A model generated the notes under the pieces. The model was not told where the DNA came from. It saw only the letters and a program-made list of their open reading frames with translations, and made no database searches. 64,000 bases of DNA from Apus apus (taxonomy: Eukaryota; Chordata; Aves; Apodiformes; Apodidae), in the NCBI RefSeq assembly GCF_020740795.1, contig NC_067295.1:434001-498000 (forward strand), read 5' to 3'. This document shows, in pieces, positions 1 to 12,900 of the stretch (position 1 is the stretch's first letter; each line of letters starts with the position of its first letter). Both the position numbers and the translations under genes were made by a program.

Positions 1-1060
1 CTCCTTCTGTGGGCTCTGCCTGGCTGCAGATCACAGGGAGCCCTGGCTCCAGCCCTGGGAGCAATGGGACAGGTTGTGGCAAGGGCTGGGGGAAGCAGGA
101 GCTTCTGGGCTCTGTAGGTTCTGCTGCAGCTGTTTCAGGAAGCCAGCCCTCAAGAACACTGGGGAAAGTCTGAGGCCAAGGCTTTTCCTTCCACTGCTGA
201 ACACCTGAATTTCATCTCTGCTCCCTCTGATGCTGCTGGTGCTCGCAGTGCTGGGGCTCTCCCTCCTGCCCTCGCTTCTCCTCCCAGCTGCCGGCTGCTG
301 ACCAGATCCCCACGGCTCCACGGGGGAGCCACTGCCCCGCTCGCTCCGTGCGGGAGGTCTCTGCAGCACTGGGGCAAATCCTGACCAGGGGAGGAGCAGG
401 ACACGCCTCCCAGCCAGCACAGAGCCCAGGCCCTGGGGTGCAGCCCGGCAGGAGGAGGCCGGGGGGAGCGCTCTGGCGGTGCACGCTGTGCTGCCCTGCC
501 CGCGGCTGCTCCGAGAACGCACCGCGGGGGCTGCAGCCCTGACCCCGCTCCCGTGCGGGACATCGGTGCTGCTGCGGGCGGGGGGAACAGTCCATGGCGA
601 GATGCCATTGCACGGGCACAGCCATGCCAGCCTCCCAGCTCTGCCCGGGGTAGCTGGCTCCAAGGTGCTCCTCACACGTTACCATGGCAATGGATGGGCT
701 GCCGGCAGGGGAACAGGCAAACCAGCCTCTCTGCTGCGGGTCCAAAGGAGGGCAGCTCCACCCCAGCCCCAGCCCACGGCCCTTCCAGCTGGATGCTCTC
801 CCTCTCCAGCACACACTGGTGCTTGGGCCACGGAGCAAAGACACTGTCACCTCGCTCACTTCATTCCTTCTCTGCACAAGACCTTCTGGTAGCTGGAAAA
901 GCTGCCAGTTCAAACTGTTAAATTACAGCTGACAAACCTGTTCAGGCATCAGAACCCAATTCTGCACCTTAACGTGCCATTTCCCAGCAGTGCCCCAGGC
1001 ATGGCTCAGCACCAGTGTCTCCAACACCATAGTGCAGGACCTGCTGCTCACCACTACCCA
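1..1060. other. Intergenic, GC-rich, no gene seen
   Basis: Several overlapping open frames exist on both strands here, but all are rich in Gly, Pro, Ser, Arg and Ala. They shadow one another, as expected for GC-rich DNA with few stop codons. None shows a recognisable domain or a convincing pair of splice sites. I see no repeat or RNA gene in this stretch. Confidence 0.6.
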
Positions 1061-1152
1061 TCACAGAATGGTTAAGGTTAGAAGGGACCTTAAAAGGTCA
1101 TCTAGTTCTAACCTCTCTGCTATGAACAGGGACATCTCACACTAGACCACAA
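1061..1152 (-). repeat. CR1 LINE 3'-end fragment
   Basis: The plus strand reads as the reverse complement of a CR1 3' end. It has an 'agaatggtt' start, then 'agaagggacctta', a 'catctagttctaacc' segment, and a degraded 'gacatctcacactagacca' segment. This order is characteristic of avian CR1 copies. The copy is short and diverged, so it is an old 5'-truncated insertion with no coding capacity. Confidence 0.85.
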
Positions 1153-4100
1153 TCACTGCCCATTGCCACGCAGCTCAGTGCTGGCAGTGCTGGGGGCTCA
1201 GCTGGGAGGTGTGAGTGGCACAGAGCTGCCCCCCAGACAGCAACAGGTTCTACAGGGACCCAGCAACAAGGCTTCTCAGGACCTGCCCATGATCTACTGC
1301 CCTTCACTGGTGGCAGCAGTGCCCAGCATGGATCCTGTAAATCATCTGCTCATACTCATCCTTTTCCTGTGCAATTCCTCCTCCCCTCCACACCTGCCAC
1401 TCAGCCAAGCTCTGCCAATTTCGGTAATTTAATCTTTGCTCATTAGATGGATCCTCCACCTCCCTCATCATTCCTGTAGCTCTTCTGTGAGCTGCCTAAT
1501 TTATCACTCTCTGCCTGGTAACAAGGTACCCAGCATGATCCTGCTAGGATTTATTCTTCAGAAACACCTATGCCACCTACTCTGCTGGGTTCTGCTCTCT
1601 TGACTGCATAGGGACTCTTTCTTTTAGGATTTTGAATTATTTTGCTTGGGATTGAAACAGGATTAATAAGTGATTGTGAATATTCATTTACTGGATTTTG
1701 ATGCCACATCTGCCTTCTTTGGTTCTGGTATCTTCTATAGTCTAGAAGAAGAAACCTCTGCAAATGCATCCCTAACTGCTGCAATACAAACACGACCTGA
1801 ATCTGAAGGGGGGAAATGAACTCTGCTCCGCGCCCACCAAGTCGACAGTGGTTAACGTAGCCTGGGATGGCATTTAGCAGAATCTGAAGTAATTTCTGCT
1901 CTATCAAAAATGAAAAGTTCTTGTTCTCTCATGTTAGAAATATTGCTGAGATGTTAAATTTTATGAGTTGTTTCATCAGTATCCAGTTGCCAGCTGTTTG
2001 CTGCCATGGGACCAGCCTCACCCGGCCAGCAGCTCTGCCGGCACTGCCCGAGCCTCCTGGAGCCCCTCTGGCACAGGACCCTTCCCCAGCACCCACACCC
2101 CTAGCACCCTTCCTTCCCCAGCTGCCAGCCAAGGAGGGTCACCACCAGCCACAGAGGAGCGAGGTGACGCTGCCACTGCTTGCATCAACCGGTGCTGGGA
2201 TGCAATCCTCAGCCCCACCAGGACATGCCCCAGAGCTGGGAGAGGCACATGCTGTATCTCCCGTGGGGTCTTGGAAAAGCAGGAAAGAAGCAAGAGCCTT
2301 TTGGATAGCTTAGTTCAAACAAAACCCTTCTTGCCCACAAGTACCCAGGACTCCTGCCTCTGGAAGCATTCCCTGGCACTGATGATTCCCATCCCCTAGC
2401 TGTAAGGGACGGAGCAGCAGCTCAGGACGCAGCAGGGAAAGGGTGGAGGACAAAGCTGCAGATGCCTACACAGGGATCATCAGACCCTGTAGCTGTGAAG
2501 ACTTCCCACCCCACTCTCCTCATCCCATCCCATGGCTGGCAGGAATAGTGCTGGTGAGTGGCATTTGCCTTTACGTCCTCTGCATCCCACATTCCCAGCC
2601 CTGCAGCTTTCTGTCACAGCCAAGCAATGAGACCAAGGTTCAGTCCTTCTTCCATGATGTGAAAAGTGGCAGCTCATAAACTTGAAAAAGTGTCTTAAAT
2701 ATTTGAGGAAAGGAAAAGCAAAGAAACCCACCAATGCCAACACGAGGGGCCTGGGTTGGGCTACCTGGCAAGTCAGAAGCCCCCGACACAGTGACCCGAA
2801 AACAAAGGGGCTGCCTAACCCACTGCAGAAACAAATTTCAGATTCATCTGAGCAGAATTTCTAAAAACTCAGATATAAAGGTCAAATGGTCCTTGCCAGC
2901 CCATGAGCCTCTTTTGCAGAGAAGAATCAACTATGGCCCTCATTATGGAAAACAGTCAAAATAATACAATGATGCTACCTCTGAGAGAAAATAGATAGTG
3001 CAACTTATTCCATCTTCCCTTTCAGTGATAGCAGTTTAGAAAAAGCTGGGCTATTTACAGAAAGCATTTTGCTCCCAGTACTTTTGAAGTAAGTGAATTT
3101 TGAATTAGTTTAAGTACAGGATAAATCAGTGAAATAGGAAGATCTTTACACTCCAATAAGATGCTATTACTCATAAGCATATTGCACTCCAGCTTGTGGA
3201 CTAAAACTATCAGTGCATGACAGGACACCAAGGGCACAAAACACAGGGGATCCATGAAAATTAGCAAAGCACCTTTGGTATGAAGCAGCAATTTGAGATA
3301 TTGATCAGTGATGATGGCAGCCCAATGCTGAGATAATCAGGCAAGATCCACAGGGCTCCAGACTGCTGTGCAAACTCCAAGCCCCCCTCCCAGAAGAACC
3401 TGTATTCTACAGATTTCACACCCAAGGCTGAAGCGGTAACTCAGAATCAAAACTTGTGGACATTGTGTCCACTGTTACTTTTGTTTATCCCATCCATCAC
3501 TCTGGTGTGAAAGAGCCAAAGGCAGGAGCTCAGCCCCTTGCCAAGCACATTGAGCAGACTTCTGGTAGTGGGGTCTTGTTAATGATTTTTTAGCCTGGGT
3601 TAGAGCAGGGGGCACAGGATGGCAAATGCACTGAGATAGAGAGGAAGAAGCAGAGGCAGCTGCAGAGCAAGGTGGAACATCTCCACAGGATGGCTAAGGA
3701 AATGTATTTTTTTTTCCCATTGATCTCACTGTGTGTGGGCACTTGCAGCTGGGCACAAGGAAAGTTTGCATGGGAAGCCTCAGCCCTGCTTCCCTCTGCA
3801 TGGGTTGATCTGGCCATGGGATGACATTGGGCCATGCTCTGCTCCTGGTACAGCATGAACTCATGGGGGTTCCAGGGCCAGGTTGTATGACATGAATATG
3901 AGCAGCAGTCAGAGAGGCAGATCTGGAGAGCTTGGGGGTTGCCAGATACGAGGTATCCTGCTGCATGCCCCCACCAGCAGCCCCCAAGCCAGGTGTGCAG
4001 CAGGAGCAGGTGTTTCTGGCCCTTGGGTCACCTCCCCAGCCTCCTTTGGCTGCAAGTCCAGGCAGAAGCTGGTCAGAGAGAAATGATGCTGAGTCTTCAT

Positions 4101-7100
4101 CATCCACAGTCCCAGCTGGTTTCAGGCATGAAATTAAGAGGAAGGAGAGCAAAAATGGATTTGCAGTTTCCACCATTTCTCTCTCCCTTGTCATTATGAT
4201 GGGGAGGGAGGATCAGAGGCAGAGGCATTTCCATGCCTTGGGACAGTGGTCCCTACGTGTGACCCAGCTCTGCAACACCAGAGCAGCATGCTGATGCATT
4301 TTGTGCTGAGATGTACAGGAGTTTCCCAGTGAGTTCTGAAGACTGGCCAGGTGACCTTCCAGTGGGCTTGTATCCAGCTCAGCAGAGGTGTTGGAGACCT
4401 TGCTGGGAGGTGAAACAGCTGTACACTGAATGCAGAGAGGCACAGAGAATCCCTGCTCCCTTGACATCTCTCACCCTGCTCCTCACAAGCTGCTTGGATT
4501 TTGTGTCAAGAGGGTGATTCTGTAAATTGAATCAGTTCTTGTCTCCTCTTCGTTGGCATGGCAACCTGGGAGGATAGATGGCACAGCCCTGCTGCAGCTC
4601 TCCTGGCTTCTGTCCCACCTGCAGGCAGCCTGGCGCAGCTGGGGACACATCCTGGCTCACTCGTGCCCGTGCTCCCGCTGAGCTGGGCAGGGGGCAAAAA
4701 TGCCAAATGGAGCAACTGTGGGCACTGCTCCTGGGATAGCTGCCCTGTACCAGCTTTTGGGTTCCCTCAGATCAAAGGGCCGAGTCAGCCCAGGGAGAGG
4801 CAGGAGCAAACCCTGATGGGGAGCTGGCACCAGGGCCAGGAGAGGCCCCGGAGCCTCCGGCAAGAACCACGGGAGCTGCGCAGCAACGCGGTCCCTCCCG
4901 GCTTACAGAACTCCTGGTCCTTGGCAGGGATCTGCTTTTCCTTGCTGTCTCAATAAATGAATTTAAGCATTTTCCAGCTCAACAACTAGAGCCTTTGCTA
5001 GTCTTGCATTTGTGTTTGATTAATGAGATAGCCAGTAATTTAAACATCTCTTGAGGTCTCTGTCTTTCCTGAGTGATTCTGAAGTTATTGCTGTTTACAC
5101 AGAAGAAAATCATATTGCCTCGCAGAGAGCAACACTGGGGTGATGAGAGTGGAAATTGATCCTGGAGGAGCCGAGGCAATGGCACTTCCATGGAGTCACG
5201 GTGAGTGCTCATCATTTCCTGGAAGAGAAAAGCACCTTCTGCAGGCTGAGAGTTGCCCAGCCAAAACCCAGGAGAGGCTCTGGGGACATTCCCACTCCAT
5301 GGATTTGAAGTGTCTGAGACTATTTCTCTGCTATGTCCTTGGGACAGGCCCCAGCAAGCCAAGGGGGCTGGGACTCACCATTTTGAGACTCCTATATTAC
5401 GGATTCCTCCAGGCTGGGGTTGGGAGGATTAATTTCCAGGAGCAGACTGGTTGTCAGATGCATTTGAGATAAATCCCTTCGCAAAATTATCATGTTAAAA
5501 GGTTTTGATTATTAGGGACACATTAGGAAGACAGCTGGGATTTGCCTTCTGTTGATCCTACCAGGCTGGATCAGTCCTGGTTTTCCTCACATCTTGGCAC
5601 AAATCTGAATAATCCTTCAGGTTGGAGGAACCAGGTGCTGTCAAGGCAAAACCCCATCTGGGAAGAGGGTGCAGACAGCACAGTGAATTGGGGAGAACTT
5701 CCACAAAACCCGGACTTGTTTCTGAGCAGCAGACATGGGATTAGCACAGATGCTAAGCCACGCTGTTTTCTGCCTGTGTAGCCTGGACACTGCCTTCCCC
5801 TGGAGGAGAGGGCACTGAGCCACACACTGTGCTGCACCCACACGGCTGCTTTGCCTCCAGGAACCTAGAGCTGGGTCAGATCCAGGACCAGCCCTGGGAG
5901 CACTGGGCTGAGCAGCAACCATCCAGACCCACGGTGGCAGGGGACAGAGTGGGGACACCAGCCCAGCAGTTCTCCTGCCTGCTCTCCCACAGGCCTGGGC
6001 AGCTCCAGCCTTTTCCTGCTGCTCCTTTTCTTCAACTGCCACAAGAAAAACCTGCTTGGGTGGGCTAGAGGCCAAACTTTGGAGCACTGGGGGTTTGACA
6101 CCTTTTTGTTCTCTACCACAGCTATTTGCAGGCGCTCTCTTGTGGCCTTGTATGAAATAATTTCAATTTAATGAGCTCAGTTAACTGCAGATTAATCAAA
6201 AACAATTTCACACAGGTTCCTTCTTCATTATAAAAACATTTTGATCTGTCTTTTCATTTCTCAAACTGTCTGTCTATGGTCATCTTCCTTCTCTCCCCTT
6301 ATGCTGCTGACTCAGTCACCCTTCTCTACACTGACTGGCCAGGAGAGCAAAAGCTTCAAAAACTCCTTAACTCCTGCTCCTCCTTGTGTCTGTGGCCTGT
6401 CCTCAGGAGAGATACTTCAAGCAGAGATGCAGAGTCCCCCATGCCTGCCCAGAGCTGGTGCAGCCCCCTTCCCACTGCATCACCCTCAGGGGTTCTCCCC
6501 CACCTGGAGCTGCAGGCTGAGGGAGTGACCATCGCCATGGCCGGGGGTCCTGGACCATCCCCCCAGCTGAAGGACCATCCATCCCCAGCCTTCTTGCCCG
6601 ATGCTGTGTCACCCTGATCTACTGTTATTGGCAGGCAGCAACTTTGCCATTTATATTCCATGCCAAGCTTCAATTTACAGTAGACTTTCTGCTTCAGCTC
6701 ACCCTGGCCCTGTCTCCACCTTCCACATTAATGCAGGATATGTGTGGATTTCATCTTGGAATGTATTTAAAAGCATCAGCCAGCCTAGCTTTAATATTTC
6801 CCCTCATTAAAGCAGCACAAAGTCCAGTTTAGATGAGAATTAGTGAATTACAGATTGTTACCTGAGTGAGCACCCTGTTCAGTCCTGCTGAGCTGCAGCA
6901 TCCCCAGTGGCACCACCCTGGGGCGGCTTAGGTCACTTTTGTTGGTTGGGAAGCCACGTGAAGGAACACAGAAGGTGAGCTGTAAGCTGCAGCCACGTAG
7001 AATTCCTCTGGTGGTAGAAAACAGCCAGCCACGGCCTCTGGTGGGTTCCTGCAGCAGGTGCCTCCATGAGCCCGGCCAAGAGCCTCCCCAGGTCCAGTGA

Positions 7101-7689
7101 AGTCCCTGCTGGTTGCTGGCTGAGCCCTGCAGAGGAACACCCCGAGTGTCTGGGATGGCTGTAAGACACTGAGCTGTGCAGCAGCTTCCCCTCCCAGGGA
7201 CAAGCTGGCTCTAGGTCAGGGCACACTGCACAAGGGGAGATCAGGCCCCCAGCGGCAGTTGATATAGACTAAGGGCAAAGAGCAGCAGCTGGGCACGCAG
7301 GGGAAGGCGATGACTGCTAATTAGAATGAGAGGAGAAACCACAGCTGCCTGTTGTTGCGCTTGGGATGAGAGGGGGGTGTGGCCACGCTGCACCAGGATC
7401 CTTGTGCTCGTTGAATTAGGGATTTGCTGTCACCTGGTCTGGCTGTTCGGAGCATGTGGGGAGAGTTCTGGGCTTGGGAGGTGTCTATTGAGACAACAGC
7501 TGCTGCTTTTTGTGGTTCAAACTACCTCCAGGTGTAGATTTGCTCTTGTGGTGGCCTCAGCTTTAACAGGGAGCTCAGCTGAGCCTGTGCTAAAAGTTTT
7601 GAAGTGATCAGCATCAATTTTGGGAAAGAGAAAAGTTCCACACACGGGATGGGGATGTGTGTGCTGGCTGCTGCACCGAGAGGTTTCTC
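1153..7689. other. Intergenic, no gene seen
   Basis: This mixed-composition stretch has no open frame that I recognise. AT-richer segments occur near 1430-1950, 2640-3330 and 6130-6260, and GC-rich segments between them. An AATAAA hexamer at about 4952 follows a 132-codon open frame at 4558, but that frame has no recognisable protein features. A 118-codon minus-strand open frame at 1551-1907 is unusual only in not being low-complexity. I would not annotate it as a gene. Confidence 0.5.
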
Positions 7690-8015
7690 TGCAGAATGTC
7701 ATGAGCAAACAACAAATATTATTGCATAAAAATGGAATTTCCCACATCTCACACTAATTAATATTCTTTTGGAGAGCTAACCATTGCTCCTTTGAGAAAG
7801 GGACAAAAGAAATATCATTGACAAGTTTTTCAGCCTCATTACAATATTCTGTACATCAAATGTGCTCAGTGTACCAGAAAATATAGATGTTGCAGCTGTC
7901 ATTTGGGATAACCTGATTATCCTTTTATTTCTAGCTTTGTTCAAAATAAATTAGCTGTGGTAGCCTGTTCAGATAGATAATTAGAATAAAGCAAAACACT
8001 AGAATGTAAGAAGCC
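7690..8015. other. AT-rich block, candidate conserved non-coding element
   Basis: About 325 bases are clearly more AT-rich than the surrounding DNA. They contain several TAAT/ATTA cores, a 'taattaatatt' cluster and GATA-like sites near the end. The block has no long open frame and no repeat signature. That it is a conserved enhancer-type element is inference from composition only. An alignment to other birds would decide. Confidence 0.3.
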
Positions 8016-9139
8016 TTCCCTGGGTCAGAGACTTAACTGAGGCCAAGCCAGGCTAAAGACCCAGCCCTGCGCAGGAGCCGCCACGTCCCACTGCCTTTGG
8101 GACCATCTCTTCTCCTCCCCTCCTGTGGCACTTGAGGAGAATGAGGAAATGCTGGTGGGAGCTGCTGCAGGTGCCTCCAAGCTGCAGGGCTTCTCTTGCC
8201 GAGTGTGGGACCAGACGCAGACAAGCGGGGGTCCCTGCCTGTGGCTGGGGGGGCAGCACAGAGCGGGAGCCTTGGCAGGGTGGTCCATGCCCAGCCCCTG
8301 TCACCAGGGAGTTCCCAGGAAGCAGAGATGGTCCCTGTGGGAAGATTTTCCCTGGATCAGGACTGGTTTGGGAGCAGTCCAGGGCTGCAGGTGACTTGGG
8401 TCTGGCCCAGGCCTCTGCAGATCTCTGAGCTAGGGTCTTGACTCCAGCTATTTAGGCTGAGAACTGCATTGTTGCTGAGGGCTGATTTGCAGTCTAATTA
8501 ACGAACAGACTCCGTGCGCTCTGTGCTTCCATTTCAGTTATTAACTCCATTCACTTTTTAACAATAAAAAAAGTGAAGACAGTTTCCTTTCAAGGCTGAT
8601 GTGACTTTGGCAGCTGCCTTCACAGAAGCTAATTCTTGTGCATTAGGCCATTGTCAAATCTCCGTTTTCTAACTCTAGATATTTAAAGCATGAATTATTA
8701 GATAATCCAGAACACAAATTAGCAAAGCCTGAGGAAAAGGAAAAACAAGCCCCTTTAGTGAGGCCTCATTTCATAGGTTCTGACAGAAATACTGCACATA
8801 GCTGTAGCTGTGGCAGCAGAGCAGTGTGTGACCTCGGGGCACCCGGTTCCAGCCTCTGGTTTCCCTGTGCCCAGGGTGTTCTCCATGGGGTGCTCCCCTC
8901 GGGGGGATCCCTTGCCGTGCTGCTTCCAGTGCCAGCTGCGGGGTGGGGAACTGGGCGAGGCTGGAGGGAGCAGGGATGGCTCCCCCGCTCTCCGGGAGCA
9001 GGTTATTAGCACGGCCGCTGCTCAGGATCGATCCCAGCCGCCCTGTCTCTCGCAGCCGGGTCGTGGGGAGCCGCCACCGCTCCCTGACTAATGGAATTAC
9101 AGCTTTGCTGTCTTACACATGGACAGTCGAGCTGCGCTG
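8016..9139. other. Intergenic, no gene seen; AT-rich sub-block near 8450-8760
   Basis: The first half is GC-rich with overlapping chance open frames. The part from about 8450 to 8760 is AT-rich with TTAATTA-like and ATTAG motifs and could be regulatory. From about 8800 the sequence becomes GC-rich again, leading into the next island. No domain, RNA gene or repeat is recognised. Confidence 0.45.
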
Positions 9140-9470
9140 AGCACTCCCAAGGAGCCTGGATAAGGCTGGGGGGCCGCGGGGGGGGGGCTCAGCCCCCCGG
9201 GACCGAGCTGCCCGGGACCTCCCCCGGGGGGCTTCTCGGGGGGGTCCCGGCCGGGGAAAGGCGAAATGCTCGGAACCAGGGGTGCGAGGAGCTCGAGTCT
9301 CCCAGGAGTTTCTTGGCTCGGCGGGCAGCTGGAGGGGCCAGGAGCAGCCCCCGCGCTGCCGGCGGGTCCCGAGCCCGGTGCGGGGGCTGCAGCCCTGCCA
9401 GGGTCGCGGGCGGTGCCGGGGCTCGGCACCGGAGCCTGCCCCTCCCTCCATCAATATTCTCGATGCAAGC
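9140..9470. promoter_or_regulatory. GC/CpG-rich island with long G and C runs
   Basis: This is a short CpG-containing island with runs of six or more G and C, including a G-rich hairpin at 9182-9198 where GGGGGGCT pairs with AGCCCCCC. Several open frames cross it on both strands, which is a compositional effect. I see no TATA box and no recognised exon. It lies between two non-repetitive segments, so it could be an unmethylated regulatory island. That function is inference. Confidence 0.4.
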
Positions 9471-9639
9471 AAGACTGGCTGGGTTTTGGTCGTGGGTTTG
9501 CTGGAGAGCTTTTGCAAGGATCTTTATCATTCAGTGTCTGTGTAAAACACTTTCCAGAGTCTAAATTCTGCTATAGAAAAACTATTTATCAAGTGCCCCC
9601 CCCTCTGCTGATAGACTGGGCAGGAGTTGCCAGCCTGCC

Positions 9640-9950
9640 CTGACAGCCGGCTGGAGGCAATATGATAGATATGTGGCTAATAATCAATCGATACTTTTGT
9701 TTAGGCCTCTGTCTATCAGTCTGGCATTGTGTGAACTAATTAGATGATAAAATGTGATGAATGTGTATTAAAGTCAGCTTCCTCCTGTTAGCACTCCAGG
9801 GACCCTTTCCATTTTCCAGCTGACCTTTTAGATCTCAGCTTTATTGTACGTGAATGCAATTAAATCAATTTGTCAGATATTTGCATTGCTCCTGCTAGTT
9901 CAGAATTCAATTAGTCAGTGTCACTTTACCGTCCTTGTCAGCCTCTGAAC
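9640..9950. other. AT-rich block, candidate conserved non-coding element
   Basis: About 310 bases contain many TAAT/ATTA cores, TGATAGAT-like GATA motifs and the near-palindrome ATCAATCGAT at 9683-9692, which resembles ONECUT or PBX-type sites. No open frame or repeat is present. The low-repeat, motif-dense character is what developmental enhancers in vertebrate gene deserts often look like, but conservation cannot be tested from this sequence alone. Confidence 0.35.
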
Positions 9951-12900
9951 CAGCTCAGAGGGGAAAAAAAAAACAGCCAAAAAATAGCCCGTTAAAATCA
10001 AACCAAACCGGGCCAAGACTCAGCTCCTCTCTCCGTGGCTCATTTCTTTGTGGCTCACACTGATTTCTCTCCCCAGCCCTGTACTGGAGGCTGCAGCTCT
10101 GCTGGCACCTGCAGCCCCTGCAACCAGGGCAGGGGGGCCTGGCTGGGCCAGACAAAGTGCTTGGGTCTGGTGGGGCAATTAGCAGGCAACCCTCGTTACC
10201 ACAGCTCTGGATGTGCCAAGTAGAAATCTTGTCAAGCAAAATTGTTCAGACCAGCAGAATGAAACTGCAACAGCCATCTCCATGCTACAAGGGTTTTAAA
10301 CAATATTCAAATGAGAGCCAACCTTGGCAATTATTTTTCTGCCTGCTGTTCTAAAGTGATGGCTCCTTTATCCATATTTTATCAGCCAGCAAGAAGCTCT
10401 GATAGTTAAGATTCTGTTGCTTGCTTAGATCCATGAGAGCACATCCTGAAAGTCTGTTTGAAATTAGCATACAGGAATGCCATGGTGAGCCAGGACTGCG
10501 TCCTCACTCTGCACTTGAATTTGGAGTTACTTCTTCGTGGTGAAGCAGCTGCTCATGGCTGCCCCTCTCCCTCCTGAGGTCTTGCTCAGCACAGGTCTGT
10601 CCAAACCCAGCCTGGAAGGGCTCGAGGGGAACGTGTCTCTGGAAACCACCCACCAAGGGCTTGGCAGCTGCAGGGTCTTCAGGGGGCAGCAATTGCTGGG
10701 GCTTCCCAAACTGGTGAGATGTCAGTGGGAAGGCCCTGGAGAGAGACCCTGGGATGGGGCTGGGGCAGCAGGGAGGGGGCTCACTCCTGTGAGCACATGG
10801 TGCCTCAGGGCAGCCACCAAGAGAGAGGAGACAGAAGGTGCTGGATCTAATGTTTGGATGCCAAGAGTTTTGCTTGCACAAGCTCACCTTCCTCCTCAGA
10901 GTTCTGGCTGGGATATGAATATCTGAACCATGGCAGGTATTATTAACAGATGGAACTAGCTAATTATGTCCTTTGCATGTGAGCAGAAGATGTAAGTGTT
11001 AATTGCTATTTGCACATTTATTATTCCAAGCACCGGGACTGCTGGCATTTACTGTGACATGTGCCCTGTTTAAAAACAAACAAACTGCACTCCTGTCTGG
11101 GCTGTGGTACAATTTAAAGCCTAATTAATATAAGCTACTGAGCTGCCCTGATGCTTTGAGAGGGCAGATGAGGCAGTGTGCTGGGGCTGGTGGCAGCTCC
11201 AGGCCCCTGCATGGTGGGGACATGCTGCAAGCCTGGCAGGGGATGGTGTGGGGCTGCTGTGGGGAACCTTCTGCTGCCCCACCGCCAGCACCACAGGGCT
11301 GCGAGTGCTCCCGACACTGCACTGACCTCCAAAACTGCCTCTTCACATGGTCATTCTGGAGACTGCTCAGGGGCCAGCACACAAACCCTGGCCATCAGCC
11401 AGTGCACCCTCCTTTGCCCTCTGCTAGCTCTGAGACCATCTCCAGTTCTGAGGTTTCCTCCAAAATCCCTGTCATGGGTTGGACCATCCTTCCCATGGAC
11501 ACCTTGCCAGCTCAGAGCAAGTCCCAGCTCATGCCTCGTCTCAGCCTCTGCTCACTAATCAGCAGCAGGAGCACAACGTCCCTTGAGGGGAAGACTCTCG
11601 GAAGCCTCTCCCAGGCTTGTGCAGGGGCAGACCTGCCCGGTGAGATGTGACTTGGCAGGGTGGGGGCTGAAGGAGAAGGGCAGCACAGCCCCCCAGCTGC
11701 TCAGGACATGCTGCAAACCCAGGGCTGGCCCAGAAAAGCCTCTCTGCCTCTCTAAAATGTAGTAAGAAAAATATGAATGATGTTTTCAAAAGTAGTGATT
11801 AAATCCCTAGTCTTGAGTAAGTATTTGTTGAGATTAGTGCTCAGAGTGCCCCTTTGCACTGTGGTTAGTTATATAAATATCAGAGGTGAATCGCAGAGAA
11901 ATTTCTACCTTTTCTATTAAAAAGTTGAGATGGATTTCAACAACCACACATCAGGGGGTCTGAGCTAACATTCTCTAGGTGAAGGTTTTCCTGTGTCATT
12001 GGAGGAAGCCGTTTCCGAAATGTTGTTCTTTGCTGGTGAAGCAGGACCTATCACACCAACCTCTGCTCTGTGGTTAGCGCCAGGTGAGGGAGCATCCCCC
12101 CCGCCGGGGCTGGAGGAGAACGGGGAGGACTCCCACAGGGCTGTGAGACGGGGTCGGTGCTGCTGTCCCGCCCTGCCGGCACCCCGGCACTGCCCTGTCC
12201 CGGAGGGCACCGGCTCCGGCAGCACCTCCCGGCAGGTCTGTCCACGGCTCCATCTCCTGCCCGGCCCCTGCCTGTGCTCCTGCCTTCAGGCAGCTCCTCT
12301 TTATTCCAGCTGGGCCCACCATGATAAAGAAGGTTTTCCAGAGGCCAGGTCTAAATGTCCTTTTGCAGAGCTTGTTCCTGTGCGTCCCTCCCTGTGCCGC
12401 TGTGTGCAGCTCTGCACAGCACAGTGAAGAATTACAATTCTGCACCACAAAAGCAGGAACCACAGCTATTAATTTCCCTGGGAGTCTGCAGGGCACTTCC
12501 AGAACAGATGCTGCCTTAAATACCTGCTGCCCGTTTCAGGAGGAAAGGGGAGATGCCCAGCACAGGGCTACAGGGCCCCCCAGAGTGTGGGTGAGGGGAG
12601 CAGGAGGTGTCGTCCTGTCCCCACGTGCTGTGAGCTCCGGCCAGGGGCAGCGGTGGCCACAGGCAGCACACACTGGCCATGCCTGCCTGCCCTGCCTGTT
12701 CTGCTGTGCAGAGCCACCCCAGAGGCCAGACCTGGGCTTTTGTTGTCATCCATTGCCTCTGGCTGGTCAGATCTGCATGAATTTTCCACCTTGGAAACCA
12801 TTACCCTTGCTTCCCACCTCTACCAAATGGAGCAGGCTCTGGCTACTTGGAAATGCTACAAGCTTTAAAATAGAGGTGGCTTTGCAGGATGATGGATTTT

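Noticed and set aside
4558..4956. 132-codon frame followed by AATAAA at about 4952, considered as a retrocopy or single-exon gene
   Set aside because: No family resemblance, no poly-A tract, and the AATAAA lies at the end of a stretch where such hexamers are common.
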